Assembly (NCBI RefSeq): GCF_004341685.1
Contig: NZ_SMAA01000001.1
Coordinates: 186,001 to 250,000 of the forward strand
Reading direction: 5' to 3'
Source of the DNA: Pectinatus cerevisiiphilus
GTDB lineage: Bacteria; Bacillota; Negativicutes; Selenomonadales; Selenomonadaceae
Length of the DNA stretch: 64,000 bases
The notes beneath the pieces were generated by a model, which was given only the letters and a program-made list of their open reading frames with translations, ran no database searches and was not told the origin of the DNA. How positions within the stretch are numbered: the first letter of the stretch is position 1; every line of letters starts with the position of its first letter. Below, piece after piece: positions 18,314 to 28,053 of the stretch. A program made the position numbers and the translations under genes.

Positions 18314-19195
18314 ATGAAAAAGTTCGTACTTGCATATAATCCGGTATCGGGAGCGGCGATGTTCAGGAAAAAGCTTGACCGTCTGGTCGCTATGTTTCAG
18401 GAACGTTACTGCATACTCGTGCCTTATCGCACCAGTCCGTTGAATATGGATTTTGCCAGCTTTGTGAAAGCCGTTATGCCATCAGGTATTATCATTGCCG
18501 GCGGTGACGGAACGTTAAATGCAATAGTTAATATTATGCTGAAAAATAATATTAAAGTGCCGATTGCTATCATACCAAGTGGCACATCTAATGATTTTGC
18601 TTCCTGCTTGACATTAGGGACGAATGGTTTTGCCGGCTATATTGATTCAATAGTAGACGGCAGGACGACCACTATTGATGTCGGCAAAGTAGGTGATAAA
18701 TATTTTATTAACGTTGCCAGTGCCGGTATGCTTACTTCGGTGGCGCATGATGTTGACAGGCGGCTCAAGAGCACTTTTGGCAAGTTGGCATATTATTTGC
18801 GCGGGATTGGTGAACTGCCAAGGTTTAGGGCGCTGAACATGATGGTGGAAGCAGATGGGAAGGCGAGGCAGGTAAGCGCTTTTTTCGTTCTGATCGTAAA
18901 CAGCAGTGTGGTAGCAGGCTTGAAAAATATTTCGGTAAAGGCAAAGCTTGATGATGGACAGCTGGACTTGGTAATGCTGAAACAGTGCAATATACCGGAA
19001 TTAGTTGCTTTTACGGCGGAAACAGTAGCTGGTAAAGATATGATCAATAATAAAAACGTAGAATATATTCAGGCAGCTTCCTTTAAAATCGATTGCGATG
19101 AAGATGTGCAGAGCGATATTGATGGAGAACCGGGGCCAAAATTGCCGCTGGAAGTGAAAGCTGTGCCGGCAGCTATTGAAGTTTACATAAAGTAA
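18314..19195 (+). CDS. Diacylglycerol kinase-family lipid kinase (YegS/BmrU-like)
   Basis: This 293-residue protein has the DAGK catalytic loop GGDGTLNAIVN (~residue 62), GTSNDFA (~93) and the late SDIDGEPG motif, so it should bind ATP and phosphorylate a lipid such as diacylglycerol. Length matches the family. ATG at 18314 has AGGAG upstream. It lies directly after the flippase gene, which suggests a role in lipid-carrier or phospholipid turnover. Confidence 0.85.
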   Translation: MKKFVLAYNPVSGAAMFRKKLDRLVAMFQERYCILVPYRTSPLNMDFASFVKAVMPSGIIIAGGDGTLNAIVNIMLKNNIKVPIAIIPSGTSNDFASCLTLGTNGFAGYIDSIVDGRTTTIDVGKVGDKYFINVASAGMLTSVAHDVDRRLKSTFGKLAYYLRGIGELPRFRALNMMVEADGKARQVSAFFVLIVNSSVVAGLKNISVKAKLDDGQLDLVMLKQCNIPELVAFTAETVAGKDMINNKNVEYIQAASFKIDCDEDVQSDIDGEPGPKLPLEVKAVPAAIEVYIK

Positions 19196-19279
19196 CAGTA
19201 GCTATGGCGGGGCAAGCTATATGTGTATAAGAGCCTGCCTGCGAAAATAAAAATAATACAGATGTTTTGCTGCATATAT

Positions 19280-19319
19280 AAAAAGTCTCATGGATTTACT
19301 AATATCCATGAGACTTTTT
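19280..19319. terminator. Bidirectional terminator between the lipid kinase and accC genes
   Basis: A perfect 16-bp stem (19280-19295 with 19304-19319) carries A-run and T-run ends, so it works for both convergent genes. Confidence 0.9.
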
Positions 19320-19340
19320 GCGTAGAAAAATTTGTATTTT

Positions 19341-20831
19341 TTACATATAGTATAAGCCGGAGCGTATAGCTATGCGCATATCATTATCTACTTTTTCTTG
19401 TGACCAGTTATTAGTAGGAGCTTCTTCCTGCTTATTTTCGTTCGTATTTGCAGGGGTTCCCTTTTGGGCGAGCAATGCTGCATCGGCTTCTGATTTAGTG
19501 TAATGGTATTTGGAAAAATGCACTTTTATGAAGCGTGTATCTATATTACCAGTACGGAAATAATCATTGCGCAATATTTTTTTATGCAGAGGAATAGTGG
19601 TCTTGATACCTTCAATGGTGAATTCATCAAGGGCACGCTGCATGATTTTTATAGCATCGCCGCGGGTGTGGCCGTGGACTATAATTTTGGCAATCATTGA
19701 ATCATAATAAGGTGAGATACTCAGTCCTGCGCAGACACCACTGTCAACACGTACTCTTGGACCGCCCGGTTCAATGAAGAAGTTTACTTTTCCCGGCGAG
19801 GGCAGGAAATTATTGTCAGGGTCTTCCGCGTTTATGCGGCATTCTATGGCATGACCGGTAAATTTGATATCTTCCTGGCTCATATTGAGTGGTTCACCGG
19901 CAGCTATGCGGATTTGTGTTTTAACTAAATCAATACCCGTCACCGCTTCTGTGATAGCGTGTTCGACTTGGATACGGGGATTGATTTCCATGAAGTAAAA
20001 GTCATTGTCACGCAGATTGAGCAGGAATTCCACAGTGCCTATGTTACTGTAATGGACACTTTTGGCTGCCTTTATAGCAAGATCACCTACGCGTTTTCGC
20101 ATATCTGGTGTAAGGGCTACAGACGGGGATTCTTCCAATAGTTTTTGGTTGCGCCGTTGTAGTGAACATTCTCTTTCACCAAGTTGCAGCACAGTGCCAT
20201 AGTTGTCGGCGACGATCTGTACTTCTATATGGCGTGAATGGTCGATATAGTGTTCAAAATAATATTTTATATTTTTGAGGTCAGTTATATGCAGTATCTT
20301 TTTGAGGTCATCTTCGCTGTTGGCAACGATCATACCTTTGCCACCGCCACCGGAAACTGGTTTTAAAATAATTGGGTAACCTACATCATGGGCTTTGCGG
20401 AGCGCATCCTCTTCGTCTATGAGCGGGTCACTGCCCCTGGACATAGGAATACCGGAAGGAACCATTGCGGCACGGGCGATATCTTTGTCGCCTACCTGAC
20501 GGATAGTAGAATAATGCGGCCCTATCCAGGTCATGCCTGCTTTGGTAACACGTTCTGCAAAGTCGGCGTCTTCTGACAAAAAACCATAACCAGGATGTAC
20601 AGCATCAGCTTCTGTATCGAGGGCGGCCTGCATCAGTGCGTCGTAGTTCAGGTAGGATAAGGCGGCATCTGCTGGACCAATATTATATGCCAGATCGGCT
20701 AATTTTACGTGCATTGAATCTTTATCCTCGTCGGAGTAGACGGCAACGGACTGAATGCCCATTTCCTTGCAAGCACGAATAATACGGACGGCGATTTCGC
20801 CACGATTAGCGATTAAAATGCGTTTAAACAA
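19341..20831 (-). CDS. accC: Biotin carboxylase, with an unusual C-terminal tail
   Basis: This ATP-grasp enzyme carboxylates biotin on a carrier protein. Key motifs are FKRILIANRGEIAVR, the glycine loop SGGGGKGM, and EINPRIQVEHAITE. The TTG at 20831 is the likely start: it gives the standard MFKRILIANRG N-terminus and has AGGAG eight bases upstream, while a GTG at 20840 overlaps that site. The core ends near residue 445 and about 50 extra residues follow, polar (Asn/Glu/Lys) and ending IRSGLYYM. No biotin carrier or carboxyltransferase gene is adjacent, so it could serve acetyl-CoA, pyruvate or another carboxylase. Confidence 0.85.
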   Translation of the reverse strand: MFKRILIANRGEIAVRIIRACKEMGIQSVAVYSDEDKDSMHVKLADLAYNIGPADAALSYLNYDALMQAALDTEADAVHPGYGFLSEDADFAERVTKAGMTWIGPHYSTIRQVGDKDIARAAMVPSGIPMSRGSDPLIDEEDALRKAHDVGYPIILKPVSGGGGKGMIVANSEDDLKKILHITDLKNIKYYFEHYIDHSRHIEVQIVADNYGTVLQLGERECSLQRRNQKLLEESPSVALTPDMRKRVGDLAIKAAKSVHYSNIGTVEFLLNLRDNDFYFMEINPRIQVEHAITEAVTGIDLVKTQIRIAAGEPLNMSQEDIKFTGHAIECRINAEDPDNNFLPSPGKVNFFIEPGGPRVRVDSGVCAGLSISPYYDSMIAKIIVHGHTRGDAIKIMQRALDEFTIEGIKTTIPLHKKILRNDYFRTGNIDTRFIKVHFSKYHYTKSEADAALLAQKGTPANTNENKQEEAPTNNWSQEKVDNDMRIAIRSGLYYM

Positions 20832-20840
20832 AAATATCAC

Positions 20841-21078
20841 TCCTATTTACGTAGTTTTACACTTTGTGAAAAACAAAACTTAATCAGCCAGCCCTGTCCT
20901 CAAAGTAAAATTTGCATGACAGTCAATGGTCATAACCCCATACACTGTGGTATAAAAAGCGGCAGTGTTGTATATATTGCCAGTTGCCCGCAACCATCTG
21001 CAAGGGTATGAAACAGCCGGCATCCATAAATAAGACCTAAATTTTCTATATTGATGGTAAATTAAATCTTTATGAAAC
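20841..21078 (-). promoter_or_regulatory. Long leader of accC, candidate structured RNA
   Basis: About 240 nt separate the predicted transcription start from accC. The part at 20885-21030 is clearly more GC-rich than other intergenic DNA here and has short inverted pairs, such as GTTG/CAAC around a CGGG loop near 20983-20994. I recognise no known riboswitch and see no strong terminator. An open frame on this strand (20880-21167) runs across the promoter and looks non-coding. Confidence 0.35.
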
Positions 21079-21084
21079 AACACT

Positions 21085-21113
21085 ATTTTATAACAATGGT
21101 AATTATAAGTCAA
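21085..21113 (-). promoter_or_regulatory. Promoter of accC
   Basis: TTGACT (21113-21108) and TAAAAT (21090-21085) on the minus strand are spaced by 17 bp. Confidence 0.65.
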
Positions 21114-21114
21114 G

Positions 21115-21139
21115 TTAATAGTACCATTAATGGTATTAA
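21115..21139. promoter_or_regulatory. Palindromic operator candidate abutting the accC -35 box
   Basis: A perfect 14-bp palindrome, TACCATTAATGGTA (21122-21135), sits in a longer near-palindrome with TTAA ends. It recalls the TAGTACC half-sites of the fatty-acid regulator FapR, which would suit accC. The match is loose and no fapR gene is in the window. Confidence 0.4.
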
Positions 21140-21236
21140 GGCTGGGACAGGATATTTTTATTCGCACAAATAGAAAATATCTAAGCTAAATTATACCATT
21201 ATTCACGGTAGAATGGTGAAAAAAGTTGGGAAAACA

Positions 21237-22226
21237 CTACTGGGCATCTGCGCTGAATTTTATGCCGGCACCTATTCGCAGCTTGGTCATGACCTGCATT
21301 ACCACGTGGCTGTGTTTTAATAATTTGCGGCAGGCGGCCAGATCATTTTTTTTATAAATTGCAGCGAAGGCAGCGAATTCATTTACCATGCGGTTATCAT
21401 ATTTTTCCCCATCAAAGTTTTCGATATTGTCTGCTGTTTTTAAAATTACGTTGCGGCAGACATTGGGTGTGCTATTCAGGTGAATGTAGCCCTTTTCACC
21501 CTCTAAGATGACACCGCTGATACTTTCAGAATCCTTGGCGGCGCTGCATACTGCTACCGTGCCGTCATAGGTGAGAATAGCGGCACCTGAAGTATCTATA
21601 CCATTAGCGGCGATGTTGGCATAATATCTTGCGTCGTTTGGTGTTCCTAGAAGCCCCATAACAAAATGCAGGTTATAAACATTGAGGTCGTACAGGCAGC
21701 CACCAGAAAGGGAAGGATCAAAAGCAGGCAGGACTATTCCCTGCAAAAATTTGTCATAACGACTGGAATATTGAAAATAATTGGCCTGGACGATGCGTAA
21801 GCGGCCGATAGCTGGCAAATGGCGCTGGATGAACGCATAGTTGGGAGAGTGCAGCAGTGTTATTGCTTCAAAAAGAAACAGCTGTTTTTCCGTAGCTATG
21901 GATGTCAGTTCATCTAATTCCTTAATATGGGAAGTGATTGGTTTTTCGCAGATCACATTTTTTCCGGCAAGGAGCGCACGCTTGGCGTAATTAAAATGCA
22001 TGCTGTTGATAATGCCGACATAAATAAAATCAATGTGGTCATTTTTGAGCATAGCGTCATAATCCGTATATACCTGGGGAATCCCGTAAGCGTCAGCCAG
22101 TTTGCGGGCTTTTGCCTCACTTGCGGGACGCCCGCAGATAGCTGCGACATGAACAGCAGACAAAGTCTTTAGAGCATCAAGGCATGTCTTGACGATACCA
22201 CCTGTACCTGCTATTGCCAATTCCAA
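21237..22226 (-). CDS. Gfo/Idh/MocA-family NAD(P)-dependent oxidoreductase
   Basis: This protein of about 329 residues has an N-terminal Rossmann fold (LAIAGTGGIVKTC) and the family signature CEKPITSH near residue 94, followed by the C-terminal alpha/beta domain. Members oxidise or reduce sugars, inositols or similar compounds; the substrate is unknown. The start is TTG at 22226 or 22232; the former gives better spacing from the AGGAGGG site. It stands alone and diverges from addA; nothing else is seen between 22233 and 22466. Confidence 0.75.
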   Translation of the reverse strand: MELAIAGTGGIVKTCLDALKTLSAVHVAAICGRPASEAKARKLADAYGIPQVYTDYDAMLKNDHIDFIYVGIINSMHFNYAKRALLAGKNVICEKPITSHIKELDELTSIATEKQLFLFEAITLLHSPNYAFIQRHLPAIGRLRIVQANYFQYSSRYDKFLQGIVLPAFDPSLSGGCLYDLNVYNLHFVMGLLGTPNDARYYANIAANGIDTSGAAILTYDGTVAVCSAAKDSESISGVILEGEKGYIHLNSTPNVCRNVILKTADNIENFDGEKYDNRMVNEFAAFAAIYKKNDLAACRKLLKHSHVVMQVMTKLRIGAGIKFSADAQ

Positions 22227-22466
22227 AACCAATCACCCTCCTTAAAAAATTATAATGCGCAGTAATAATTTCTGTAGTATGTTTATATATGAAAAGTATA
22301 TATAAATCCGCTATTATTTACAATGAGTGTAAAAAAAATACAAAATACAAAGGCGATACAAGAGAATGGCGCAGCATTCTCAAAATATGCAGTGAATGGT
22401 ATAATAAGTGAGATAAATCAACGGTTTGCGGTGGATGTGCCGGGCAAATATAAAGGAGCAGAAAAG

Positions 22467-25400
22467 ATGGCATGGACTAAAGAACAGGAAGAGGCTATAA
22501 AGACAAGAGGGAAAAATATTCTTGTGGCCGCAGCTGCCGGATCAGGGAAAACAGCAGTATTGGTTGAACGGATAATCAGGCTTGTGTTAGATGATGGTAT
22601 AGATATAAATGAGATACTGGTAGTCACCTTTACCAATGCGGCTGCGGCTGAAATGCGTGAACGCATTGGCCGGCGCCTTGAAGAACAACTGACGGCGGCA
22701 GCTGAGCAAAAACAGTTGGCCATGATGAAAAAACTTGAGCGGCAGCTGGTACTGCTCAACGCCTCATCCATATCAACACTGCATTCTTTTTGCCAAAGTA
22801 TTGTGCGCCGCTATTTTCATGAAATAAATGTAGACCCTAAGTTTCGGCTTGCTGGAGAGCAGGAAATAAACCTGCTTAGGCAGGATGTGCTGGCAGCGTT
22901 GGTCGAAGAGCAGTATGAGACTGAGAATAACGAATTATTTCTGCATTTTGTTGATTCGTATGGCAGTGAACGGGGCGATGAAGCTGTATACGAAATAATA
23001 ATGTCCCTTTATGGATATGCGATGAGCCAGCCTTTTCCAGAGCAATGGCTGCACCAGCTGGCCCAATATTTTTGCTTGCCGGAAAGCGGCAGTATGGATG
23101 ATACGGAATGGGCGGCAATATTAAAGGATGAGTTAACGCAGGCACTTGATGAGTGTATGGCGATAAACGCAGCAATGGAAGAAACTGCTTCACAATGCGG
23201 CTATGAGATAAAGGCGATACAAAATGACCTTGAACTGCTAAACTCCATAGGTGGTGAGCTGCTTTCGGGCTGGTCAGAACTGTATGCGGTGATGAATGGC
23301 CTGCATTTTACTGTCATGCGTTTACCGGCAGATGTTCCAGAGCAGCTTAAGGATTATTTAAAAAATGCCCGTCAAAAAATAAAGGACGTAATAGGCGGCA
23401 TCGTCACTGATTTTTTCCAGATGCCACCAGAAAAGCTGTTTAGGGATCTGCACCTGCAAAAAGAAAATGTGGAATTTATTTGCAATTTAACAGAGCAGTT
23501 TTTAATCGCTTTTAGTAAAGCTAAGCATGATAGGGTTATTGCTGACTTTAATGATTTGGAGCATTTTGCGTTGCAGGTTCTTGCCACCGAGGGATCTACG
23601 GCACAGCAGCTTATACCGACAGAAACGGCTGGCCGTATAAGTGAAAAATACAAAGAAATAATGGTAGACGAATATCAAGATACAAATGGCGTGCAGGAAG
23701 CGATTATTACCCTCATTGCCGGAAATAAAACAGATAAATTTCTGGTCGGTGATGTTAAGCAGAGTATTTATCGCTTTCGTCTGGCCGAACCGGCGCTTTT
23801 TATGGAAAAATACCGCAATTATCCACGGCAGCAAGAGTGTTGCCAACGCATTGACCTTGCTAAAAATTTTCGCAGTAAGGCTAATATTTTACAGGCAGTT
23901 AATTTCATTTTTGCCCAAACGATGACTGCAAAAGCGGCAGAAGTGGAATACGGCGAAAAAGAAGCATTGGCCTGTGGGCTTTCTTTTCCAGAGCAGGAAG
24001 AGGCAATAGATGATACCGTAGAACTGATCTTACTCGATAAGGGCGGTACGGCAGGGCATAATTCGCCTGGACCTGACAGTGAGGAAGAAAATGAAGTGGA
24101 GCTTACTGGTTTTTCGGCTGAGGCGGATTGTATTGCCAAGCGCATAAAAAAATTAATGAATGAGGGAAAACAGGTTTTTGATAAGCAAAGCGGCAGCTAT
24201 AGGCCGTTGACTTATCGCGATATAGTTATTCTGCTGCGTTCTGCTGCGGGGAAAGCAGCTTTATTATTAGAAGCCTTGCGCGACAATAATATTCCTTCTT
24301 ATGCGGCGTTAAGCAGTGGCTATTTCGCTGAAACAGAAATAAGGACGATGCTGGCTTTATTACAGGTTATTGATAACCCGCGGCAGGATATACCACTTGC
24401 GGCTGTGCTCTATTCACCCATGCTGAATTTCAGCACGGAGGAATTGGCGCAGATACGGCTCAATGATATGGCGGGGGATTTGTTTGATGCGCTGCTGCAA
24501 ACAGGTACACCGGACAGTGAAGCTGCAGGAACATTGAAGGATAAAGTTGTAAATTTCTTACAGCAGCTTAACCGTTGGCGCACGTTAGCCAGACAATTGA
24601 GCGTACCGGAACTGATATGGCGGCTTTACGATGAAACCGGCTATTATGATTACTGTGGAGGAATGCCGGGAGGTGTATTGCGGCAGGCTAATTTGCGAAT
24701 GCTGTATGATCGTGCCGCTGCCTATGAAGAAACGGATTACCGCGGGCTTTTTCGCTTTTTGCGCTTTGTGGGTAAGATACAAAAGAGTGGGAATGATTTA
24801 TCCGTGGCCAGGACATTGGGTGAAAATGAAGATGTTGTCAGGGTAATGACGATTCACAAGAGCAAGGGGCTGGAATTTCCGGTAGTGATAATTGCTGATT
24901 TGGGTAAACAAATAAATCTTGCAGACAGCAGGCAGGCTTTGCTCATTCATAAAAAATACGGCCTTGGCCCATATGTGTATAACTTGCAATACAATGTACG
25001 TTATCCTACTATAGCCAGACAGGCTATAGCCAGACAAATCGTAAAAGAAAGTAAGGCTGAAGAACTGCGTGTCCTTTACGTGGGAATGACAAGGGCAAGA
25101 GATAAATTGATATTGACTGGTACGGTAAAAAATTTGCCCCAGAAAGCGGCAGCATGGTGCCAAGCCGTAGGCAGTCTTACAAGCGTAGTGTTACCCCCCT
25201 ATCAGGTGTTAAACGCGAAAACTTATCTGGATTGGATTTGCCCAGCGTTGGTACGGCATCAGGACGGGGCGATACTTCATGAGCTCAGTGGAGGCAGTAA
25301 AAAAGCATCGCTTGCCTTACCGTATAGTGATTCAGTATGGAAAATAGAAATAGAAAACAATATGGTAGCTGTGGCGAAGGAAAAGGAAGTTGAAATGTCA

Positions 25401-26135
25401 GATGTGTTTGCCGCGATAAAAAAACATCAGCCGCTTGCCAGTACACCTGCCAAAGAATGGGTGGAAAAACGTTTAGGCTGGCATTATACACAGGCTTTCA
25501 ATGCGCAAATACCTTCCAAATTGTCAGTAACAGAAATAAAACGCCGGTTTGAGCCAGAGCCGGATACAGCAAATATATTTTCTGCCAATGAATATGTGCG
25601 GCCTCGTTTCTTGCAGGAAAAAACGGTAATGACAGGTATGGAATACGGCACATTGATGCATAGCGTCATGCAGCATTTAGATCTGCAAGGTGATCTCAGC
25701 GATGCTGGAATAAAGAAACAATTAACGCAAATGGCAGAAGAAGAAATCATCGCCGTAGAGCAGGTTAGCCGCGTCAATAGGCATTCTATACGCAGCTTTT
25801 TCCGTTCTCCGTTGGGAGAAAGACTGCTGATAGCAAAAGAAGTACGGCGGGAAATGCAGTTTTCGAGAATGCTGGAAGCTGACCGGTTTTATGATGATGC
25901 ACGGCCGGGAACGCAGATCTTCATCCAAGGGGTGATCGATTTGTTGTTTAGTGAAAAAAATGGACTGGTATTGGTTGACTATAAAACTGATAATTGCCGC
26001 GGTACAGAAGCTGTGGAAAAATACCGAATGCAGGTAGAGCTTTACAGTGAGGCCGTTGAAGCTATTTTAAGGCAGTCTGTTAAGGAAAAATACCTGTACC
26101 TTTTCCATAGCGGGGAAGTAGTGCGTGTAAAATAA
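22467..26135 (+). CDS. addA: ATP-dependent helicase/nuclease subunit A
   Basis: AddA is the helicase-nuclease of the AddAB (RexAB) recombination enzyme, which resects double-strand breaks. The 1222-residue protein starts MAWTKEQEEAI; this ATG has AAAGGAG eight bases upstream, and the in-frame extension before it is not family-like. Visible motifs are Walker A AAAGSGKTAVL, DEYQDTNGVQ, VGDVKQSIYRFR, IHKSKGLEFPVV and VLYVGMTRARD. The C-terminal RecB-type nuclease motif is GVIDLLF with VDYKTD, so nuclease activity should be present. The partner addB, normally adjacent, is not next to it here. Confidence 0.92.
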   Translation: MAWTKEQEEAIKTRGKNILVAAAAGSGKTAVLVERIIRLVLDDGIDINEILVVTFTNAAAAEMRERIGRRLEEQLTAAAEQKQLAMMKKLERQLVLLNASSISTLHSFCQSIVRRYFHEINVDPKFRLAGEQEINLLRQDVLAALVEEQYETENNELFLHFVDSYGSERGDEAVYEIIMSLYGYAMSQPFPEQWLHQLAQYFCLPESGSMDDTEWAAILKDELTQALDECMAINAAMEETASQCGYEIKAIQNDLELLNSIGGELLSGWSELYAVMNGLHFTVMRLPADVPEQLKDYLKNARQKIKDVIGGIVTDFFQMPPEKLFRDLHLQKENVEFICNLTEQFLIAFSKAKHDRVIADFNDLEHFALQVLATEGSTAQQLIPTETAGRISEKYKEIMVDEYQDTNGVQEAIITLIAGNKTDKFLVGDVKQSIYRFRLAEPALFMEKYRNYPRQQECCQRIDLAKNFRSKANILQAVNFIFAQTMTAKAAEVEYGEKEALACGLSFPEQEEAIDDTVELILLDKGGTAGHNSPGPDSEEENEVELTGFSAEADCIAKRIKKLMNEGKQVFDKQSGSYRPLTYRDIVILLRSAAGKAALLLEALRDNNIPSYAALSSGYFAETEIRTMLALLQVIDNPRQDIPLAAVLYSPMLNFSTEELAQIRLNDMAGDLFDALLQTGTPDSEAAGTLKDKVVNFLQQLNRWRTLARQLSVPELIWRLYDETGYYDYCGGMPGGVLRQANLRMLYDRAAAYEETDYRGLFRFLRFVGKIQKSGNDLSVARTLGENEDVVRVMTIHKSKGLEFPVVIIADLGKQINLADSRQALLIHKKYGLGPYVYNLQYNVRYPTIARQAIARQIVKESKAEELRVLYVGMTRARDKLILTGTVKNLPQKAAAWCQAVGSLTSVVLPPYQVLNAKTYLDWICPALVRHQDGAILHELSGGSKKASLALPYSDSVWKIEIENNMVAVAKEKEVEMSDVFAAIKKHQPLASTPAKEWVEKRLGWHYTQAFNAQIPSKLSVTEIKRRFEPEPDTANIFSANEYVRPRFLQEKTVMTGMEYGTLMHSVMQHLDLQGDLSDAGIKKQLTQMAEEEIIAVEQVSRVNRHSIRSFFRSPLGERLLIAKEVRREMQFSRMLEADRFYDDARPGTQIFIQGVIDLLFSEKNGLVLVDYKTDNCRGTEAVEKYRMQVELYSEAVEAILRQSVKEKYLYLFHSGEVVRVK

Positions 26136-26226
26136 AAAAGCCCGTCTGCAAAAATACCGTTTCCCAAAGCTAGGTGAAAAGTTAACTTTTAGAAACGGCA
26201 GTGAAGATTGCAGACGGCTTTTTATG
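26134..26226. terminator. Composite bidirectional terminator between addA and mscL
   Basis: The outer stem pairs 26134-26151 with 26208-26223 (one bulged base) and an inner stem pairs CCGTTTC (26157-26163) with GAAACGG (26192-26198). A-run and T-run ends suit both convergent genes. The nested form is longer than usual for an intrinsic terminator. Confidence 0.75.
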
Positions 26227-26273
26227 ATTTTATGTAATGGAAAGGCATAAAGAAAAAGAAGTCTATGTTATGA

Positions 26274-26717
26274 TCAATCAAGCTTGCTTGTGCAATGTGG
26301 GCAGCGCAAAGCATCATCAGCAATATTTTCTTTGCAGAAGGGGCATATACGCGCCTTTTTTTCTTCCTGTGGTTTGGAGGAAAAGCGGTTAATTTGTTTG
26401 ACTATGATAAAAACGGCAAACGTGACGATTAAAAAATCTATAAATGTATTTAAAAACGCACCATAAGCAATGACGGGAATATTGGCGTCACTGGCTTGCT
26501 GCAGCGTGTCCACAGGGGTGCTGCTGAGGTTGATAAAAAGGTTGGAGAAGTCGATACCACCCAGCAGTTTACCGAGCGGTGGCATGATGATAAAATTAAC
26601 CAGCGAGTTGACAATTTTAGTGAAAGCGGAACCGATAATAATACCGACGGCTAAATCAATAACGTTACCACGCATGGCAAAGGCTTTAAATTCTTTAAAA
26701 AAATTATTTTTTTTCAT
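26274..26717 (-). CDS. mscL: Large-conductance mechanosensitive channel with a zinc-ribbon tail
   Basis: MscL is the pentameric membrane valve that opens under hypo-osmotic stress. Residues 1-105 are standard: [19 protein letters not shown] begins TM1, and TM2 runs about 80-105. Beyond the normal cytoplasmic helix, the last ~25 residues form a two-knuckle zinc ribbon (CPFCKENI and RCPHC), for 147 residues in total. The ATG at 26717 follows GGAGT. Confidence 0.9.
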   Translation of the reverse strand: MKKNNFFKEFKAFAMRGNVIDLAVGIIIGSAFTKIVNSLVNFIIMPPLGKLLGGIDFSNLFINLSSTPVDTLQQASDANIPVIAYGAFLNTFIDFLIVTFAVFIIVKQINRFSSKPQEEKKARICPFCKENIADDALRCPHCTSKLD

Positions 26718-26814
26718 AAGAGAACTCCTTTTGTTAATAATGGCTAATTAGTTGACTATAATTGATGAAGATAGCATATAAAATATATATTTGTCAAATT
26801 CTTCTGTAGGCATA

Positions 26815-26858
26815 AAAAATCCCGAAACACTGGCTGTATTTGTTGTTTCGGGATTTTT
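26815..26858. terminator. Intrinsic terminator after the M20 amidohydrolase gene
   Basis: A 14-bp stem (AAAAATCCCGAAAC, 26815-26828, with 26845-26858) has T-runs at both ends. It serves the minus-strand gene ending at 26872. Confidence 0.85.
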
Positions 26859-26871
26859 GCACCATGTAATA

Positions 26872-28053
26872 TTAGGCTTTGTTTAAATAGTCGCAGGCAA
26901 ATTGCGCATATAAAGCCGCACCGCGTTTTAAAATAGTTTCATCTACGGTAAATTTATTGCTGTGGTTTGTTTCAGTAATGTGTTTTTCTTTATTGCGAGC
27001 ACCGATAAAAGCATGTACACCGGGAATTTTTTCCATAAAAAGGGAAAAATCCTCGCTGCTCATTGTTTTGGGCATACTGCCCAAGATTTCATTCCCATAA
27101 AGAAGAGTGGCAGCATGTCTTGCTAAGGTGGTGAGTGCAGGCTGGTCGTTGACAACGGGACCAACATGGTAAGTATAATCAAGCTGAGCCGTACAGTTGA
27201 AATCTTGTGCCGTATTAGCAGCGACTCTCTTGAGCATTGCCTCGATAGACATGCGTAACTGTGGTGAGTGTGTTCTCACGGTACCGGTCAGCTCTACCTT
27301 ATCAGCTATTATGTTATAAAATTGTCCGCCCTCGATCTTACCGATAGTTATGACTAGTGGAATCAAAGGATCACTTAGACGCGAAACGATAGACTGTATT
27401 GCTACGACAGTGTATGATGCGGCGACAATAGCGTCGGCACCTTTATGGGGGGCTGCTCCGTGGGCAGCTTTGCCATTAATCGTTATTTTGAAATTGTCAC
27501 AGCTGGCCATGCGGCTGCCAGCTTCGATGCTTATGTACGGGGCATCAAAATCACCCCATACATGCATTGCGAAAATGGCGTTGACATCCGCACAAAAATT
27601 ATTTTTAACATAAAAGTCAGCGCCGTGGCTGACTTCTTCTCCTGCTTGGAATAACAGCTTTACTCTGCCAGAGAAAGCGTCGGTGTGGCTGCTGAGCAGT
27701 TTTGCCGCGCCTAAAAGCATGGCTATGTGGCAGTCGTGTCCGCAAGCGTGCATGACACCAGACACCTCACTGGCAAAAGGAAGAGAGGTACATTCTGTGA
27801 TTGGCAGCGCATCAATGTCAGCCCGAAGTGCTACTGTTTTTTTCTTTTTGCTGGAGGCAGTTCCGTCTATATAACAGTATAGTCCCGGATGATTGTCGTA
27901 GCATATGGGGGCAAGCCCCATTTTACACAGTTCATCTTTTATTTTGGCAGTGGTTTTTACCTCTTTTAAAGAAAGCTCAGGGTGCTGGTGGAAATAGCGG
28001 CGCATGGTGATAATATATGTTTCGCTGTCGGCAGCAGCTTTTTGAAAATTCAT
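26872..28053 (-). CDS. M20-family amidohydrolase (N-acyl amino acid hydrolase type)
   Basis: This 393-residue metallohydrolase has the di-metal site motifs ALRADIDALP and HACGHDCHIAML, an AGEEVSHGA catalytic glutamate segment and the terminal TMSSEDFS loop. The family cleaves N-acetyl, hippuryl or similar amides of amino acids; the exact substrate is not evident. Its start overlaps the FtsA-like gene by 4 bp, so the two share a transcript, although no functional link is obvious. Confidence 0.85.
   Translation of the reverse strand: MNFQKAAADSETYIITMRRYFHQHPELSLKEVKTTAKIKDELCKMGLAPICYDNHPGLYCYIDGTASSKKKKTVALRADIDALPITECTSLPFASEVSGVMHACGHDCHIAMLLGAAKLLSSHTDAFSGRVKLLFQAGEEVSHGADFYVKNNFCADVNAIFAMHVWGDFDAPYISIEAGSRMASCDNFKITINGKAAHGAAPHKGADAIVAASYTVVAIQSIVSRLSDPLIPLVITIGKIEGGQFYNIIADKVELTGTVRTHSPQLRMSIEAMLKRVAANTAQDFNCTAQLDYTYHVGPVVNDQPALTTLARHAATLLYGNEILGSMPKTMSSEDFSLFMEKIPGVHAFIGARNKEKHITETNHSNKFTVDETILKRGAALYAQFACDYLNKA

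Noticed and set aside
20880-21167. 95-codon open frame on the minus strand upstream of accC
   Set aside because: It spans the predicted promoter and operator, has no ribosome site and its composition is unlike a protein.
22323-22466. Longer N-terminus for AddA
   Set aside because: The standard AddA start at 22467 has a strong ribosome site; the extension is not like the family.
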